This document shows, piece by piece, positions 10,040 through 21,214 of a DNA stretch of 64,000 nucleotides. The translations under genes and the position numbers were made by a program. The stretch's first letter is position 1, and each line of letters opens with the position of its first letter. Under the pieces are notes generated by a model. That model was given only the letters and a program-made list of their open reading frames with translations. It was not told the DNA's origin and ran no database searches. This DNA is from an uncultured Bacteroides sp. (GTDB lineage: Bacteria > Bacteroidota > Bacteroidia > Bacteroidales > Bacteroidaceae), in the NCBI GenBank assembly GCA_944320865.1, contig CALUJC010000016.1:1-64000 (forward strand). Direction: 5' to 3'.

Positions 10040-10609
10040 TTATTTAGCGCCGGCTGATTTACCAGACTTTCTACGAATTTCTTCGCCAACAAATTTAACA
10101 CCTTTACCTTTATACGGCTCGGGTTTACGGAAAGAACGTATCTTAGAACAAACTTGGCCTAGCAACTGCTTATCGCAAGATTCCAAGATAATAAGAGGAT
10201 TCTTATTTCTTTCAGACTTGGTTTCAACCTTAATCTCAGGCGGAAGTTGAATAAAAATGCTGTGAGTATAACCCAAAGCTAATTCTATGATATTGCCTTG
10301 ATTGGAAGCACGATAACCTACACCAACCAATTCCAACTCCTTCTTATATCCTTCAGATACACCAATAATCATATTATTAACCAATGCACGATACAGGCCG
10401 TGAAAAGCATGTCTTTGCTTAACGTCATCCAACATGGCATTTTCATTTTCAGACATCACGACATGTCCGTCCTCAATGGCAACATTGATAGCAGGATTTA
10501 CATACTGGCTCATTTCACCTTTCGGTCCCTTTACAGTAACTACATCGTTATTTAACGTCACCGTCACTCCGGCAGGGATAGTAATGGGTAATTTTCCTAT
10601 TCTTGACAT
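10040..10609 (-). CDS. rplF: 50S ribosomal protein L6
   Basis: L6 of 189 residues, two tandem alpha/beta domains near the sarcin-ricin region. MSRIGKLPITIPAGV, KGPKGEM and the C-terminal KPEPYKGKGVKFVGEEIRRK are standard. The ATG is preceded by AGGAGG, a strong Shine-Dalgarno. It lies 15 bp after rpsH. Confidence 0.97.
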   Translation of the reverse strand: MSRIGKLPITIPAGVTVTLNNDVVTVKGPKGEMSQYVNPAINVAIEDGHVVMSENENAMLDDVKQRHAFHGLYRALVNNMIIGVSEGYKKELELVGVGYRASNQGNIIELALGYTHSIFIQLPPEIKVETKSERNKNPLIILESCDKQLLGQVCSKIRSFRKPEPYKGKGVKFVGEEIRRKSGKSAGAK

Positions 10610-10624
10610 TGCTAATTCCTCCTC

Positions 10625-11020
10625 TTAATATACATAACACAAAACCTCACCACCTATCTTCAATTCAGCAGCCTCTTTATTGGTCATTACACCTTTGGAA
10701 GTAGATAATATAGCAATACCTAATCCGTTAATTACACGTGGCATATCCTTATAACCGGTATATTTACGCATGCCAGGAGATGAAATTCTCTCCAACTTCT
10801 TAATGGCATTCACCTTATTTACCGGATCATATTTCAAGGCAACCTTAATTGTACCTTGGGGACCATCTTCTACAAACTTATAATTAAGAATGTAGCCCTT
10901 CTCAAAAAGAATCTTGGTGATTTCTTTTTTCAAGTTTGAAGCCGGAACTTCCACAACTCTGTGCTTAGCTTGAATAGCGTTCCGCAACCTCGTCAAATAA
11001 TCTGCTATTGGATCAGTCAT
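10625..11020 (-). CDS. rpsH: 30S ribosomal protein S8
   Basis: S8 of 131 residues, a central-domain 16S rRNA binder and, in E. coli, translational repressor of the spc operon. MTDPIADYLTRLRNA and the C-terminal STSKGVMTNKEA motif are clear. A 59-bp gap separates it from rpsN, longer than most here, but I see no convincing promoter in it. Confidence 0.97.
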   Translation of the reverse strand: MTDPIADYLTRLRNAIQAKHRVVEVPASNLKKEITKILFEKGYILNYKFVEDGPQGTIKVALKYDPVNKVNAIKKLERISSPGMRKYTGYKDMPRVINGLGIAILSTSKGVMTNKEAAELKIGGEVLCYVY

Positions 11021-11079
11021 ATAAAAATAAATTAAATTAATCAGGCCTACCCTGACAATATTTAAAAATTACTCTCTTT

Positions 11080-11379
11080 TTACCAGCTGGCCTTCTTTAC
11101 ACCAGGAATAAGTCCATTAGATGCCATCTCACGGAACTGGATTCTGGAGATACCGAACTGACGGATATATCCCTTCGGACGGCCCGTCAACTTGCAACGA
11201 TTGTGCAAACGGATCGGATTGGCATTTTTAGGAATAGCCTGCAACTTCTGAGCAGCCTCGTAAGCTTCAACAGGGTCACCTGTTTTTACGATCTTCTTCA
11301 GTGCAGCTCTCTTCTCGGCATACTTGGCTACTAACTTAGCACGTCTTACTTCACGTGCCTTCATTGACTCCTTTGCCAT
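11080..11379 (-). CDS. rpsN: 30S ribosomal protein S14 (long, zinc-free form)
   Basis: S14 of 99 residues, the long paralogue type. It ends [21 protein letters not shown], the family signature, and has only one Cys ([10 protein letters not shown]), so it lacks the CxxC...CxxC zinc knuckle of short S14. It lies 6 bp after rplE. Confidence 0.97.
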   Translation of the reverse strand: MAKESMKAREVRRAKLVAKYAEKRAALKKIVKTGDPVEAYEAAQKLQAIPKNANPIRLHNRCKLTGRPKGYIRQFGISRIQFREMASNGLIPGVKKASW

Positions 11380-11385
11380 AATTTA

Positions 11386-11943
11386 TCAATCTTTTTTTGC
11401 GTTCTTAAACGGTAAACCAAATTCTTTCAACAAAGCATATCCTTCTTCATCAGTACGTGCTGAGGTTACAAAGGTAATATTCATTCCTAAGATTCTGGTT
11501 ATACTATCGATATTAATTTCAGGGAAAATTATTTGTTCCTGAATACCAAGGGTATAGTTACCGCGACCATCAAATTTACCTTCAATACCTTTGAAGTCAC
11601 GAATACGAGGCAAAGCTACACGCACCAATTTCTCCAAGAACTCATACATCCTTTCACGACGTAAAGTCACTCTCACACCAATCGGCATTTTCTTACGCAG
11701 CTTAAAGTTTGCAATATCCTTGCGCGAAATGGTTGCTACAGCCTTCTGGCCAGTAATAGCAGTCATCTCGTTGATTGCAACTTCAATAATTTTCTTGTCA
11801 GCCACTGCCATGCCCAAACCTTGGTTAAGCACAATCTTCTTAAGCACGGGTATCTGCATAGAAGAAGAATACTGGAACTGTGACTTCAATGCAGGCGCAA
11901 TACGCTCTGCATATTCTTTCTTAAGACTAGCAGTATTACTCAT
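11386..11943 (-). CDS. rplE: 50S ribosomal protein L5
   Basis: L5 of 185 residues, a 5S rRNA binder in the central protuberance that touches the P-site t[36 protein letters not shown] and the end [12 protein letters not shown] are conserved. Its ATG overlaps the rplX stop by one base (TAATG), suggesting coupled translation; GGAGA lies just upstream. Confidence 0.97.
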   Translation of the reverse strand: MSNTASLKKEYAERIAPALKSQFQYSSSMQIPVLKKIVLNQGLGMAVADKKIIEVAINEMTAITGQKAVATISRKDIANFKLRKKMPIGVRVTLRRERMYEFLEKLVRVALPRIRDFKGIEGKFDGRGNYTLGIQEQIIFPEINIDSITRILGMNITFVTSARTDEEGYALLKEFGLPFKNAKKD

Positions 11944-12263
11944 TACTTAATCTCCTCTCCTGATTTTTTAGAATAACGCACTAAAGTGCCTTCTGCACTT
12001 AATCTTCTACCAATACGGGTTCCTTTACCTGTTTTCGAATCTACCGGATTCAGGTTTGAGATGTGAATGGAAGCCTCCTGTTTCACAATGCCACCCTGAG
12101 GATTTTTCGCACTGGGCTTCGTAGCCTTCGACACCATATTGATGCCCTCTACGATAGCACGGTTCTTCTTCACAAGAACTTTCAATACGCGGCCGGTTTT
12201 ACCTTTATCCTCACCGGCATTCACGTATACTGTATCGCCTTTCTTAATATGTAATTTACTCAT
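11943..12263 (-). CDS. rplX: 50S ribosomal protein L24
   Basis: L24 of 106 residues, an early assembly initiator on 23S rRNA. The KOW motif at the start ([20 protein letters not shown]) and [20 protein letters not shown] are standard. The stop overlaps the rplE start by one base. Confidence 0.97.
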   Translation of the reverse strand: MSKLHIKKGDTVYVNAGEDKGKTGRVLKVLVKKNRAIVEGINMVSKATKPSAKNPQGGIVKQEASIHISNLNPVDSKTGKGTRIGRRLSAEGTLVRYSKKSGEEIK

Positions 12264-12283
12264 TACTAAAATCTTTTACAATA

Positions 12284-12649
12284 TTAAAGTACTTCAGGAG
12301 CGAGTGACACAACTTTCATATTGGTGGCACGAAGTTCACGAGCTACCGGACCGAAAATACGGCTACCTCTAATTTCGCCTGCATTGTTCAGCAACACACA
12401 CGCATTGTCATCAAAACGTATATAAGAACCATCCGGACGACGAATTTCTTTCTTCGTACGTACGATCAAAGCTTTAGACACTGCACCTTTTTTAATATCA
12501 CTTGAAGGGATCACGCTCTTTACAGAAACGACAATCACGTCTCCTACAGAAGCATAGCGACGACCTGTACCGCCCAAAACACGGATACACAGAGCTTCCT
12601 TAGCCCCGCTGTTATCGCATACCGTAAGTCTGGATTCTGCTTGTATCAT
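12284..12649 (-). CDS. rplN: 50S ribosomal protein L14
   Basis: L14 of 121 residues, at the subunit interface. [20 protein letters not shown], the [18 protein letters not shown] segment and [10 protein letters not shown] are close to invariant in bacteria. It starts 2 bp after the rpsQ stop. Confidence 0.98.
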   Translation of the reverse strand: MIQAESRLTVCDNSGAKEALCIRVLGGTGRRYASVGDVIVVSVKSVIPSSDIKKGAVSKALIVRTKKEIRRPDGSYIRFDDNACVLLNNAGEIRGSRIFGPVARELRATNMKVVSLAPEVL

Positions 12650-12651
12650 AA

Positions 12652-12921
12652 TTATTTAACTCTTTCAACAATTTCAACTAATCTCCATCTCTTAGTCTTG
12701 CTCAAAGGACGAGTTTCCATAATGCGTACCGTATCGCCAACATTGCACTCATTCTTCTCATCATGCACATGGTACTTCTTCGTTTTGCTAACGAACTTGC
12801 CATAAATAGGGTGTTTTTCCTTAAATTTGGCTGCCACAGTAATGGTCTTATCCATTTTGTTGCTCACCACAACACCCATTCTTTCTTTTCTTAAATTTCT
12901 TGCTTCCATCAAACCCATCAT
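12652..12921 (-). CDS. rpsQ: 30S ribosomal protein S17
   Basis: S17, an OB-fold primary 16S rRNA binder. The open frame has two successive ATGs at the end of rpmC, the first overlapping its TGA by 2 bases; the family usually begins at the internal METs ([12 protein letters not shown]), four codons later, so the exact start is uncertain. [12 protein letters not shown] and the [17 protein letters not shown] tail are typical. Confidence 0.96.
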   Translation of the reverse strand: MMGLMEARNLRKERMGVVVSNKMDKTITVAAKFKEKHPIYGKFVSKTKKYHVHDEKNECNVGDTVRIMETRPLSKTKRWRLVEIVERVK

Positions 12922-13115
12922 TTATTGTTAAGTTCTCTTTGGCGTAACTCAGTTTTCATACGCGCAATAGTCTTGCGTAATTGTTTGATCTGAGCAGGAT
13001 TTTCCAACGGAGAAATAGAATGATTCAAGATCATCTGATTGTAGTTCGCTATTTCTGCCTCAACTCTTTCTGCCAAATCGGCAGTAGTCAATTCTCTAAT
13101 TTCTGCTATCTTCAT
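12918..13115 (-). CDS. rpmC: 50S ribosomal protein L29
   Basis: L29 of 65 residues, a two-helix protein by the tunnel exit where SRP and trigger factor dock. [18 protein letters not shown] and [20 protein letters not shown] are conserved. It overlaps the start of rpsQ and follows rplP by 5 bp. Confidence 0.97.
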   Translation of the reverse strand: MKIAEIRELTTADLAERVEAEIANYNQMILNHSISPLENPAQIKQLRKTIARMKTELRQRELNNK

Positions 13116-13120
13116 ACTTC

Positions 13121-13555
13121 TTACGCATTTTGGTTTTGAATATCGTAATCGCGTCTTACCACAAATTTTGTAGTAATAGGGAGCTTCTGTGCAGCCAAAC
13201 GTAAAGCTTCCTTTGCGACTTCATAAGATACTCCTTCAGCTTCAATAATTATTCTACCCGGAGTAACAGGAGCTACAAAGCCCTCTGGACTACCTTTACC
13301 TTTACCCATACGTACATCAGCCGGCTTTCTTGTAATAGGTTTATCAGGGAAAATACGAATCCAAATTTGTCCTTGACGTTGCATATATCTTGTCACTGCG
13401 ACACGGGCAGCTTCAATCTGACGGCCGGTAATCCATTTGGTTTCCAAAGCCTTGATACCAAAAGAACCGAAAGCCAACTGGTTCCCTCTTTGGGCATTAC
13501 CTTTTTGGCGGCCTTTCTGTTGTCTTCTGAATTTAGTTTTTTTCGGTTGTAACAT
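13121..13555 (-). CDS. rplP: 50S ribosomal protein L16
   Basis: L16 of 144 residues, needed for A-site tRNA binding. [15 protein letters not shown], the [20 protein letters not shown] loop that reaches the peptidyl-transferase area, and [11 protein letters not shown] are family signatures. It lies 20 bp after rpsC and 5 bp before rpmC. Confidence 0.98.
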   Translation of the reverse strand: MLQPKKTKFRRQQKGRQKGNAQRGNQLAFGSFGIKALETKWITGRQIEAARVAVTRYMQRQGQIWIRIFPDKPITRKPADVRMGKGKGSPEGFVAPVTPGRIIIEAEGVSYEVAKEALRLAAQKLPITTKFVVRRDYDIQNQNA

Positions 13556-13575
13556 AGTTCTTACAAATAAACTTG

Positions 13576-14295
13576 TTAACGATTATTTTTCTTTCTTTTG
13601 AAGTTCCTACCGCCATTGCTATTGCCACGGCCACTTTCCTTTTGAGTAAAGTTCGGAGCCAAATCTCTCTTCCCATAAACTTCACCTCGACAAATCCACA
13701 CCTTGATACCGAGAAGGCCCACCTTAGTCAATGCTTCTGCATGACAATAGTCAATATCAGCACGGAAAGTATGCAACGGAGTTCTTCCTTCCTTATACAT
13801 TTCAGAACGTGCCATTTCAGCACCATTCAAACGTCCTGAAATCTGAATTTTAATGCCTTCCGCCCCCATACGCATCGTATTGGCGATAGCCATCTTAATG
13901 GCACGGCGGTAAGCAATCTTACCTTCAACCTGACGAGCAATATTATTAGCTACAATAACAGCATCCAACTCAGGTCTCTTAACCTCGAAGATATTAATCT
14001 GAATATCCTTATCGGTAATCTTCTTCAACTCCTCTTTCAATTTATCAACCTCTTGACCACCCTTACCGATAATGATGCCCGGGCGCGCAGTACAAACAGT
14101 AATTGTCACAAGCTTAAGCGTGCGTTCGATAACGATTCTCGATACGCTAGCCTTTGCAAGTCTGGCATTCAAATATTTACGGATTTTGCTATCTTCCAGC
14201 AATGAATCACCGTAATTTTTTCCACCATACCAATTGGAATCCCATCCTCTGATAATTCCTAAACGGTTGCTTATTGGATTAACTTTTTGTCCCAT
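13576..14295 (-). CDS. rpsC: 30S ribosomal protein S3
   Basis: S3 of 239 residues, part of the mRNA entry tunnel. The KH domain ([18 protein letters not shown], about 65-110) and the C-terminal domain ([19 protein letters not shown]) are present; a tail rich in Gly, Arg, Asn and Lys follows. It is 7 bp after rplV. Confidence 0.97.
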   Translation of the reverse strand: MGQKVNPISNRLGIIRGWDSNWYGGKNYGDSLLEDSKIRKYLNARLAKASVSRIVIERTLKLVTITVCTARPGIIIGKGGQEVDKLKEELKKITDKDIQINIFEVKRPELDAVIVANNIARQVEGKIAYRRAIKMAIANTMRMGAEGIKIQISGRLNGAEMARSEMYKEGRTPLHTFRADIDYCHAEALTKVGLLGIKVWICRGEVYGKRDLAPNFTQKESGRGNSNGGRNFKRKKNNR

Positions 14296-14302
14296 TTACA
14301 CC

Positions 14303-14713
14303 TTAATTTTGATCTTCGTTATTACTTTTAGAACCAACGAACAACGTTACATGATTCGAACGTTTACGGATTCTGTAACCTCTTCCTTGCGGAGCCGGAC
14401 GCATTCTTTTCAAGGTAGCGCCTCCATCTACAAAAATCTTGGTTACATACAGCTCGCCATTTTCAGCCTTACGTTCGTTTTTCTGTTCCCAGTTAGCAAT
14501 TGCAGAGCGCAGCAACTTTTCAACACGCGCAGCAGCCTCTTTAGAAGAGAACTTCAAAACACCAAGCGCTCTATTTACTTCCATCCCACGAATCATGTCT
14601 GCCACGAGACGCATTTTGCGAGGAGAAGTAGGAACATTTCGCAATTTTGCAAAATACATGGTTTTAAGGGCCTCTTTTCTTTTTTCAGCCGATATTTTTT
14701 TTCTTGCTCCCAT
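14303..14713 (-). CDS. rplV: 50S ribosomal protein L22
   Basis: L22 of 136 residues, which lines the exit tunnel with a long hairpin (macrolide-relevant). The hairpin sequence is [20 protein letters not shown] and looks wild type. Helix region [21 protein letters not shown] is clear. The family core starts after a short basic N-terminal extension. It is 39 bp after rpsS. Confidence 0.97.
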   Translation of the reverse strand: MGARKKISAEKRKEALKTMYFAKLRNVPTSPRKMRLVADMIRGMEVNRALGVLKFSSKEAAARVEKLLRSAIANWEQKNERKAENGELYVTKIFVDGGATLKRMRPAPQGRGYRIRKRSNHVTLFVGSKSNNEDQN

Positions 14714-14752
14714 TTTATCTTATTACTTTTTTATTTCAGTAAACACCTGTCC

Positions 14753-15022
14753 TTATTTTTTCTTATTACCGGCATGGCCTCTGAAAGTACGTGTCGGAGC
14801 AAATTCGCCCAACTTGTGCCCTACCATGTTCTCGGTAACATAAACAGGGATAAATTTATTTCCATTGTGAACTGCAACGGTATGCCCTACAAAATCAGGC
14901 GAAATCATTGAAGCTCTGGCCCAAGTCTTAACAACCACTTTCTTGCCGCTTTCATTCATGGCAAGAATCTTTTTTTCAAGCTTTACGTTAATATACGGAC
15001 CTTTTTTTAATGAACGACTCAT
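14753..15022 (-). CDS. rpsS: 30S ribosomal protein S19
   Basis: S19 of 89 residues, in the small-subunit head with S13. [38 protein letters not shown] and [18 protein letters not shown] are almost universal. It is 20 bp after rplB. Confidence 0.98.
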   Translation of the reverse strand: MSRSLKKGPYINVKLEKKILAMNESGKKVVVKTWARASMISPDFVGHTVAVHNGNKFIPVYVTENMVGHKLGEFAPTRTFRGHAGNKKK

Positions 15023-15042
15023 AATTTTCTCAATTAATCAGG

Positions 15043-15867
15043 TTACTTCTTTCTTCTCTCAATAATATACTTAGACGATTGCTTCTTCGGAGCCCTAGTC
15101 TTAAGACCCTTAGCATACAATCCCTTACGAGATCTCGGATGGCCTCCGGAAGCACGTCCTTCGCCACCACCCATCGGGTGATCTACCGGGTTCATAACAA
15201 CACCACGGTTACGCGGACGACGTCCTAACCAACGCGTACGTCCTGCTTTACCAGAGCTTTCCAATCCATGGTCTGAATTACCTACACTACCAATAGTGGC
15301 CTTGCAGGTACAGAGGATTTGTCGAAGTTCACCTGAAGGCAACTTAATCACACAGTATTTACCTTCTCGCGAAGTCAACTGAGCAAAGTTACCAGCCGAA
15401 CGGACTAATGCAGCACCCTGACCCGGACGCAATTCTATATTATGAATTACAGTACCAACCGGAATATTCTTCAAAGGAAGAGCATTTCCTACTTCAGGAG
15501 CAGCATTCTCACCTGACATCAAAGTCGTGCCAACTTGCAATCCATTGGGAGCAATAATATATCTTTTTTCACCGTCTGCGTAAAACAACAATGCAATACG
15601 AGCCGAACGATTCGGATCGTATTCTATAGTTTTCACAACAGCAGGCACACCGTCTTTATTTCTCTTGAAATCGATAATACGAATTACCTTCTTATGGCCA
15701 CCACCAATGTAACGCATGGTCATCTTACCTTGGTTGTTACGACCACCAGAAGATTTCTTTCCAAATACAAGAGACTTTTCTGGTACCCGCGCAGTAATTT
15801 CTTCAAAAGTACCAATAATTTTATGTCTTTGCCCCGGTGTTGTGGGCTTAAATTTACGTACTGCCAT
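15043..15867 (-). CDS. rplB: 50S ribosomal protein L2
   Basis: L2 of 274 residues, needed for subunit association and peptidyl transfer. [14 protein letters not shown] at the start, the [22 protein letters not shown]-binding segment and the C-terminal [19 protein letters not shown] loop with its conserved His are intact. It starts 8 bp after rplW. Confidence 0.98.
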   Translation of the reverse strand: MAVRKFKPTTPGQRHKIIGTFEEITARVPEKSLVFGKKSSGGRNNQGKMTMRYIGGGHKKVIRIIDFKRNKDGVPAVVKTIEYDPNRSARIALLFYADGEKRYIIAPNGLQVGTTLMSGENAAPEVGNALPLKNIPVGTVIHNIELRPGQGAALVRSAGNFAQLTSREGKYCVIKLPSGELRQILCTCKATIGSVGNSDHGLESSGKAGRTRWLGRRPRNRGVVMNPVDHPMGGGEGRASGGHPRSRKGLYAKGLKTRAPKKQSSKYIIERRKK

Positions 15868-15875
15868 TTCTATCC

Positions 15876-16169
15876 TTAAATATTGCTGTAAAAATCAATC
15901 GTATCACCCTCTTTCAACGTCACGATAGCTTTCTTATAAGCATTGGTACGGCCGTTGATAAGACCTGCTCTCGTATACCGGGATTTAGACTTTCCTGCAT
16001 AACGCATTGTATTAACGTCAACCACGGTAACATTATAAAGGGCTTCTACCTCTTTCTTAATCTCCAACTTGTTAGCGTCAGGACGTACAATAAAACCGAA
16101 ACGATTATTCGACTTCTCGGTTATTGCCGTCATTTTCTCAGTGACAATCGGTTTAATAATAATTCCCAT
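15876..16169 (-). CDS. rplW: 50S ribosomal protein L23
   Basis: L23 of 97 residues, the tunnel-exit docking site for trigger factor and [39 protein letters not shown] and [17 protein letters not shown] are typical. AGGAGG lies about 8 bases before the ATG. It follows rplD by 3 bp. Confidence 0.97.
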   Translation of the reverse strand: MGIIIKPIVTEKMTAITEKSNNRFGFIVRPDANKLEIKKEVEALYNVTVVDVNTMRYAGKSKSRYTRAGLINGRTNAYKKAIVTLKEGDTIDFYSNI

Positions 16170-16172
16170 TAT

Positions 16173-16811
16173 TTAAGCCTCCTTTTTACTTAAGATATTG
16201 TCGATGGCAGAAAGAGCATTTTCTGTAAACACGACAACCCCAGCGTCCAATACTCTATAAGTATTTAACCCTGAGATAGTCTGCACATTCGTGCCCTTCA
16301 AGTTACGAGCCGACAAATATACGTTTTTATTCGATTCCGGTAAAATCATAAGCAGCTTCTTATCAGAAACTTTAAGATTTTTTGTGATATCTATAAAGCT
16401 CTTGGTCTTAGGAGCCTCAAAAGTGAAATCTTCAATCACCACAATAGCATTCTCCTGAGCTTTATAAGACAGCGCAGATTTACGAGCCAAAGCCTTAACT
16501 TTCTTATTCAATTTGAAAGAATAATCACGAGGCTTGGGACCAAATACACGGCCTCCGCCAACCAATACAGGCGAGTTCATGTCACCACGACGCGCACCGC
16601 CACCACCTTTTTGGCGACCGATTTTACGAGTAGAGCCACTTATCTCACTTCTTTCTTTAGATTTATGCGTACCTTGGCGCTGATTAGCCATGAATTGCTT
16701 AACATCCAAGTAAATAGCGTGATCGTTAGGCTCAATTCCGAAGATAGATTCGTTCAACGTAACCTTTCTTCCGGTGTCTTCACCTTTAATGTTATATACA
16801 CTAACTTCCAT
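16173..16811 (-). CDS. rplD: 50S ribosomal protein L4
   Basis: L4 of 212 residues, which lines the exit tunnel and in E. coli represses its own S10 operon. The extended loop carries [20 protein letters not shown], and [20 protein letters not shown] follows. Its ATG overlaps the rplC stop by one base. Confidence 0.97.
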   Translation of the reverse strand: MEVSVYNIKGEDTGRKVTLNESIFGIEPNDHAIYLDVKQFMANQRQGTHKSKERSEISGSTRKIGRQKGGGGARRGDMNSPVLVGGGRVFGPKPRDYSFKLNKKVKALARKSALSYKAQENAIVVIEDFTFEAPKTKSFIDITKNLKVSDKKLLMILPESNKNVYLSARNLKGTNVQTISGLNTYRVLDAGVVVFTENALSAIDNILSKKEA

Positions 16812-17425
16812 TATTTCTCAATTAATACGATTGAACCTTTGCAACCCGGAACAGACCCCTTTACCAAAAGGAGATTATGTTCTGCGATTACCTTTAACAC
16901 ACGCAGGTTTTGGATAGTCACTCTGTCACCACCCATTTGACCGCCCATTCGCATTCCCTTGAATACTTTTGCGGGATAAGAACATGCGCCAATAGAACCC
17001 GGTTTACGGGCGCGGTTATGCTGACCGTGAGTAGTCTGACCTACACCGCCAAAGCCATGTCTTTTAACAACGCCTTGAAAACCTCTACCTTTCGAGGTAC
17101 CGATTACATCAACAAAAACTTCACCGTCGAAAATATCCACGGTAACAGTATCACCAAGGTTCAATGCATCAAATCCTTTGAACTCAGCCAAGTGTTTCTT
17201 GGGTGTTACTCCTGCCTTCTTGAAGTGTCCCAGCAAAGGCTTTGTGGCATGCTTCTCTTTCATATCCTGGAAGCCCAGCTGTACAGCAGCATAACCATCT
17301 TTTTCTACCGTCTTTACTTGAGTAACAACACAAGGACCTGCTTCGATAACAGTGCATGGTACATTTTTACCCTCGGCACTGAAAACGGATGTCATTCCGA
17401 TTTTTTTTCCTAATAATCCTGGCAT
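16811..17425 (-). CDS. rplC: 50S ribosomal protein L3
   Basis: L3 of 204 residues, an assembly initiator whose loop reaches the peptidyl-transferase centre. [34 protein letters not shown] and [20 protein letters not shown] (the loop) are conserved. It is 21 bp after rpsJ. Confidence 0.98.
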   Translation of the reverse strand: MPGLLGKKIGMTSVFSAEGKNVPCTVIEAGPCVVTQVKTVEKDGYAAVQLGFQDMKEKHATKPLLGHFKKAGVTPKKHLAEFKGFDALNLGDTVTVDIFDGEVFVDVIGTSKGRGFQGVVKRHGFGGVGQTTHGQHNRARKPGSIGACSYPAKVFKGMRMGGQMGGDRVTIQNLRVLKVIAEHNLLLVKGSVPGCKGSIVLIEK

Positions 17426-17446
17426 TTCACTTAATTTTTAATACAC

Positions 17447-17752
17447 TTACACTTTAATTTCTACTTCCACACCACTCGGCAACTCCAATTTCATCAGAGC
17501 ATCAACAGTTTTAGCAGTAGAGCTATAAATGTCAATCAACCTCTTGTAAGAAGAAAGTTCGAATTGCTCGCGCGACTTTTTGTTTACGAAAGTCGAGCGG
17601 TTTACAGTAAAGATACGCTTATGCGTAGGAAGAGGAATAGGACCGCTAACGATTGCGCCCGTCGTCTTCACCGTTCTTACAATCTTCTCAGCCGATTTGT
17701 CAACCAAGTTGTGGTCGTAAGATTTCAATTTAATTCTGATTTTTTGACTCAT
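17447..17752 (-). CDS. rpsJ: 30S ribosomal protein S10
   Basis: S10 of 101 residues, a head protein that also serves as NusE in antitermination. [30 protein letters not shown] and [18 protein letters not shown] are standard. An 88-bp gap with a 10-bp stem hairpin (17793-17824) separates it from fusA. Confidence 0.98.
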   Translation of the reverse strand: MSQKIRIKLKSYDHNLVDKSAEKIVRTVKTTGAIVSGPIPLPTHKRIFTVNRSTFVNKKSREQFELSSYKRLIDIYSSTAKTVDALMKLELPSGVEVEIKV

Positions 17753-17792
17753 CTCTATTTAATTATTAAACCTGTTATTAAACGGAGAAACT

Positions 17793-17824
17793 CCGCAGGT
17801 TAAGAGTCATACGCTAACCTGCGG
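17793..17824 (-). other. Hairpin between fusA and rpsJ
   Basis: CCGCAGGTTA and TAACCTGCGG form a perfect 10-bp stem with a 12-base loop in the only sizeable gap between fusA and rpsJ. On the minus strand it is followed by AGTTTCTCC rather than a T run, so a full terminator is doubtful; attenuation or transcript-end protection is possible. Confidence 0.5.
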
Positions 17825-17840
17825 GTTTCAAAAGTTTCTA

Positions 17841-19958
17841 TTAAAGCAATTCTGAATGACCTTTTACTTCATCAAGCACAGCTTTGGCAATTGATGTCGA
17901 AACCTGAGCATGATGGTCATAAGTCATTGAAGATGTGGCACGGCCGGAAGTAATAGTACGCAAAGCCGTCACATAACCGAACATTTCAGCCAGCGGCACC
18001 ATCGCCTTCACGATACGGGCACCCGAACGACTCGATTCCATACCTTCCACCTGTCCGCGACGTTTGTTCAAGTCACCAATGACATCACCCATGTTTTCTT
18101 CCGGAGTCACGACCTCCAGCTTCATGATAGGCTCCATCAACACAGGACCTGCCTTAGAGCAAGCGTTCTTATAAGCCTGGATAGCGCAGATTTCAAATGA
18201 CAACTGGTCGGAGTCTACAGGGTGGAACGAGCCATCCAGCAAAGTCACCTTCAAGCTGTCCATCGGGAAACCTGCCAGCACACCATTCTTCATAGCAGTC
18301 TGGAAGCCCTTCTGAACAGAAGGAATGAATTCCTTAGGAATATTACCACCGGTTACCTCGTTGATAAACTGCAATCCACCTTCCTTGAAATCCTCATCAA
18401 CAGGACCTACATTAACGATGATATCAGCAAACTTACCACGACCACCGGATTGTTTCTTATAAACCTCACGCAAGTTCACAGTCTTCGTGATAGCCTCCTT
18501 GTAGTTTACTTGAGGCTTACCTTGGTTACACTCAACCTTGAACTCACGCTTCAAACGGTCGATAATGATATCCAAGTGCAACTCACCCATACCGGAGATT
18601 ACCGTCTGGCCTGTCTGCTCATCAGTACGAACAGTAAACGTCGGGTCTTCCTCTGCCAATTTAGCCAAACCGTTAGACAGTTTGTCCATATCCTTCTGCG
18701 TCTTCGGCTCGACTGCAATACCGATAACCGGTTCGGGGAAGTCCATAGACTCCAATACAATCGGTGCAGTCTCATCGCACAAAGTATCACCAGTACGGAT
18801 ATCCTTGAAACCAACACCTGCGCCAATATCACCGGCAGAAATCACTTCCACAGGATTCTGCTTATTGGAGTGCATCTGGAACAAGCGGGAAACGCGCTCC
18901 TTCTTGCCCGAACGGCTGTTGTAAATATAAGAGCCTGCCTCAACCTTACCGGAATAAACGCGGAAGAATGTCAGACGACCTACATACGGGTCGGTGGCAA
19001 TCTTGAATGCCAAAGCAGAAGTCTTCTCATCCTCATCCGGTTTACGGTCTTCTTCCACACCTGTCTCAGGATTCGTACCCACAATATTAGGAGTATCCAG
19101 CGGTGAAGGGAGGAAGGCGCAAACATAATCAAGCAACGTCTGCACGCCCTTGTTCTTGAAAGAAGAACCGCACAACATAGGCACAATGTCCATCTTCAAA
19201 GTAGCGGCACGCAAACCGCGCAGGATTTCCTCTTCCGTAATGGTAGAGGGGTCTTCAAAGTATTTCTCCATCAGCGCATCGTCGTAGCTGGCCACTGTTT
19301 CCAGCATCTTGCCTCTCCACTCTTCAGCCTCATCGACCAAGTTAGCAGGAATTTCTTCTACGTCATAGTCAGCGCCCATGGTTTCATCATGCCACAGGAT
19401 GGCCTTCATCTTAATCAGGTCTACAACGCCCTTAAAGTTCTCTTCAGCGCCGATAGGAATAACCACCGGACAAGGATTGGCACCCAAAACGTCCTTCATC
19501 TGGCGCATTACTTCAAAGAAGTCGGCACCCGAACGGTCCATCTTGTTCACATACCCGATGCGCGGCACATTATACTTGTCAGCCTGGCGCCATACAGTCT
19601 CCGACTGAGGTTCAACGCCACCCACAGCGCAATAAGTAGCCACCGCACCGTCCAATACACGCAGTGAACGCTCTACTTCAGCAGTAAAGTCCACGTGTCC
19701 CGGAGTGTCGATCAAGTTAATTTTATATTTATTACCCGCGTAGTTCCAATAAGTAGTCGTAGCCGCAGAGGTAATCGTAATACCACGCTCCTGCTCTTGC
19801 GCCATCCAGTCCATCGTAGCTGCACCATCGTGCACTTCTCCGATTTTGTGAGTCAAGCCCGTGTAGAACAAGATACGCTCAGAAGTCGTAGTCTTACCCG
19901 CATCGATGTGGGCCATGATACCAATGTTACGGGTTAAATGTAAATCGCGCTTTGCCAT
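17841..19958 (-). CDS. fusA: Elongation factor G
   Basis: EF-G of 705 residues, the GTPase that drives translocation. G motifs are AHIDAGKTT (about 17-25), DTPGHVDF and NKMD; the tail domains II-V follow, including [18 protein letters not shown] and the C-terminal [19 protein letters not shown]. It lies 36 bp after rpsG. It is the ordinary, ribosome-operon EF-G rather than a second EF-G paralogue. Confidence 0.98.
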   Translation of the reverse strand: MAKRDLHLTRNIGIMAHIDAGKTTTSERILFYTGLTHKIGEVHDGAATMDWMAQEQERGITITSAATTTYWNYAGNKYKINLIDTPGHVDFTAEVERSLRVLDGAVATYCAVGGVEPQSETVWRQADKYNVPRIGYVNKMDRSGADFFEVMRQMKDVLGANPCPVVIPIGAEENFKGVVDLIKMKAILWHDETMGADYDVEEIPANLVDEAEEWRGKMLETVASYDDALMEKYFEDPSTITEEEILRGLRAATLKMDIVPMLCGSSFKNKGVQTLLDYVCAFLPSPLDTPNIVGTNPETGVEEDRKPDEDEKTSALAFKIATDPYVGRLTFFRVYSGKVEAGSYIYNSRSGKKERVSRLFQMHSNKQNPVEVISAGDIGAGVGFKDIRTGDTLCDETAPIVLESMDFPEPVIGIAVEPKTQKDMDKLSNGLAKLAEEDPTFTVRTDEQTGQTVISGMGELHLDIIIDRLKREFKVECNQGKPQVNYKEAITKTVNLREVYKKQSGGRGKFADIIVNVGPVDEDFKEGGLQFINEVTGGNIPKEFIPSVQKGFQTAMKNGVLAGFPMDSLKVTLLDGSFHPVDSDQLSFEICAIQAYKNACSKAGPVLMEPIMKLEVVTPEENMGDVIGDLNKRRGQVEGMESSRSGARIVKAMVPLAEMFGYVTALRTITSGRATSSMTYDHHAQVSTSIAKAVLDEVKGHSELL

Positions 19959-19994
19959 TTTCTAACACCTATTATTTTATCATTAATACTAAAA

Positions 19995-20471
19995 TCAGAA
20001 GCGGAAATGAGCGAATGCACGGTTTGCCTCAGCCATTCTGTGCATATCTTCTTTACGTTTGAAAGCACCGCCCTGCTCATTGTAAGCATCCATGATTTCA
20101 GCCGCCAGCTTGTCAGCCATCGACTTGCCACCACGTTTGCGGGCGAAGATAATCAAATTCTTCATGGAGATTGACTCCTTACGGTCGGGACGGATTTCTG
20201 TAGGAACCTGGAAAGTAGCACCACCTACACGGCGAGACTTCACTTCCACCTGCGGAGTCACATTATCCAAAGCCTTCTTCCAGATTTCGAGGGCAGTTTT
20301 CTCCTCGTTTTGCATCTTATTCTTTACAGTTTCCAATGCAGCATAAAAGATTTCATAAGAAGTGTTCTTCTTGCCATCATACATCAGATGGTTCACGAAC
20401 TTGGAAACTTTCACATCATTGAACACGGGATCCGGCAGGATAACGCGTTTTTTAGGTTTTGCTTTTCTCAT
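19995..20471 (-). CDS. rpsG: 30S ribosomal protein S7
   Basis: S7 of 158 residues, which nucleates head assembly of the small subunit. [36 protein letters not shown] and the end [12 protein letters not shown] are conserved. A 144-bp gap to rpsL holds no gene that I can find; its transcript would be purine-rich, with only a weak CAAAC/GTTTG hairpin. Confidence 0.98.
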   Translation of the reverse strand: MRKAKPKKRVILPDPVFNDVKVSKFVNHLMYDGKKNTSYEIFYAALETVKNKMQNEEKTALEIWKKALDNVTPQVEVKSRRVGGATFQVPTEIRPDRKESISMKNLIIFARKRGGKSMADKLAAEIMDAYNEQGGAFKRKEDMHRMAEANRAFAHFRF

Positions 20472-20615
20472 TGTCTTTAATGATTTGTTTTCGTCCTTGG
20501 TTGTTTACTTCTGTCTTCTTCAACTTCCCCTCCGGGAAATTTACTCAACCTTTAGCATCTTCCAAGCAAACTAAAACGTTTGTTTATTACTTTAAGTCTT
20601 TACGTTGGCTACGGT

Positions 20616-21017
20616 TTATTTCTTCTTTGCGGGAGCAGCCTGACCCGGTTTCGGACGCTTAGCGCCATATTTGGAACGTCTTTGTGTACGACCGGCAACA
20701 CCTGCAGTATCAAGTGTACCGCGTACGATGTGATAACGCACACCCGGAAGGTCCTTCACACGACCGCCACGAACCAACACGATGGAGTGTTCCTGCAAGT
20801 TGTGTCCTTCGCCCGGAATGTAAGAGTTCACCTCTTTACCATTGGTCAAACGCACACGAGCTACCTTACGCATAGCTGAATTCGGTTTCTTCGGGGTGGT
20901 AGTGTACACCCTCACGCAAACGCCACGTCTTTGAGGACATGCATCCAAGGCAGGCGACTTGCTCTTGTCGACCAGCACCTGGCGTCCTTTTCTTACTAAT
21001 TGCTGAATTGTAGGCAT
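20616..21017 (-). CDS. rpsL: 30S ribosomal protein S12
   Basis: S12 of 133 residues, at the decoding site. [30 protein letters not shown] and [17 protein letters not shown] are universal; the lysines at the two classic streptomycin-resistance sites (in PKKPNS and VKDLPG) are unchanged. It is the first gene of the block, about 60 bases after a consensus promoter. Confidence 0.98.
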   Translation of the reverse strand: MPTIQQLVRKGRQVLVDKSKSPALDACPQRRGVCVRVYTTTPKKPNSAMRKVARVRLTNGKEVNSYIPGEGHNLQEHSIVLVRGGRVKDLPGVRYHIVRGTLDTAGVAGRTQRRSKYGAKRPKPGQAAPAKKK

Positions 21018-21080
21018 TTTAATTGTTTTTAGTTATATATTAATTTGTATTATTTCTAAACCACACAGTTTTTCGGGCTG

Positions 21081-21111
21081 CAAAGTTACGAATAAGTTTT
21101 GAATAATCAAT
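21081..21111 (-). promoter_or_regulatory. Promoter for the rpsL-rplQ block
   Basis: On the minus strand TAACTTTG (21081-21088) matches TAnnTTTG, with ATTG (21108-21111) 19 bases upstream. The predicted leader to the rpsL ATG is about 60 bases. Confidence 0.7.
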
Positions 21112-21214
21112 GCACTACAATACTTTTTTTGTTTCCCCATCTATACACATGTGGGAAACAACATTACAAAGTGGTCACAAAAGCCACCAGGTTTCCGGTT
21201 CTTATTTCCGCCAA

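Noticed and set aside
21130-21160. TGTTTCCC/GGGAAACA hairpin as terminator of the DUF3467 gene
   Set aside because: On the minus strand it is followed by an A run, not T, so it is not a standard terminator.
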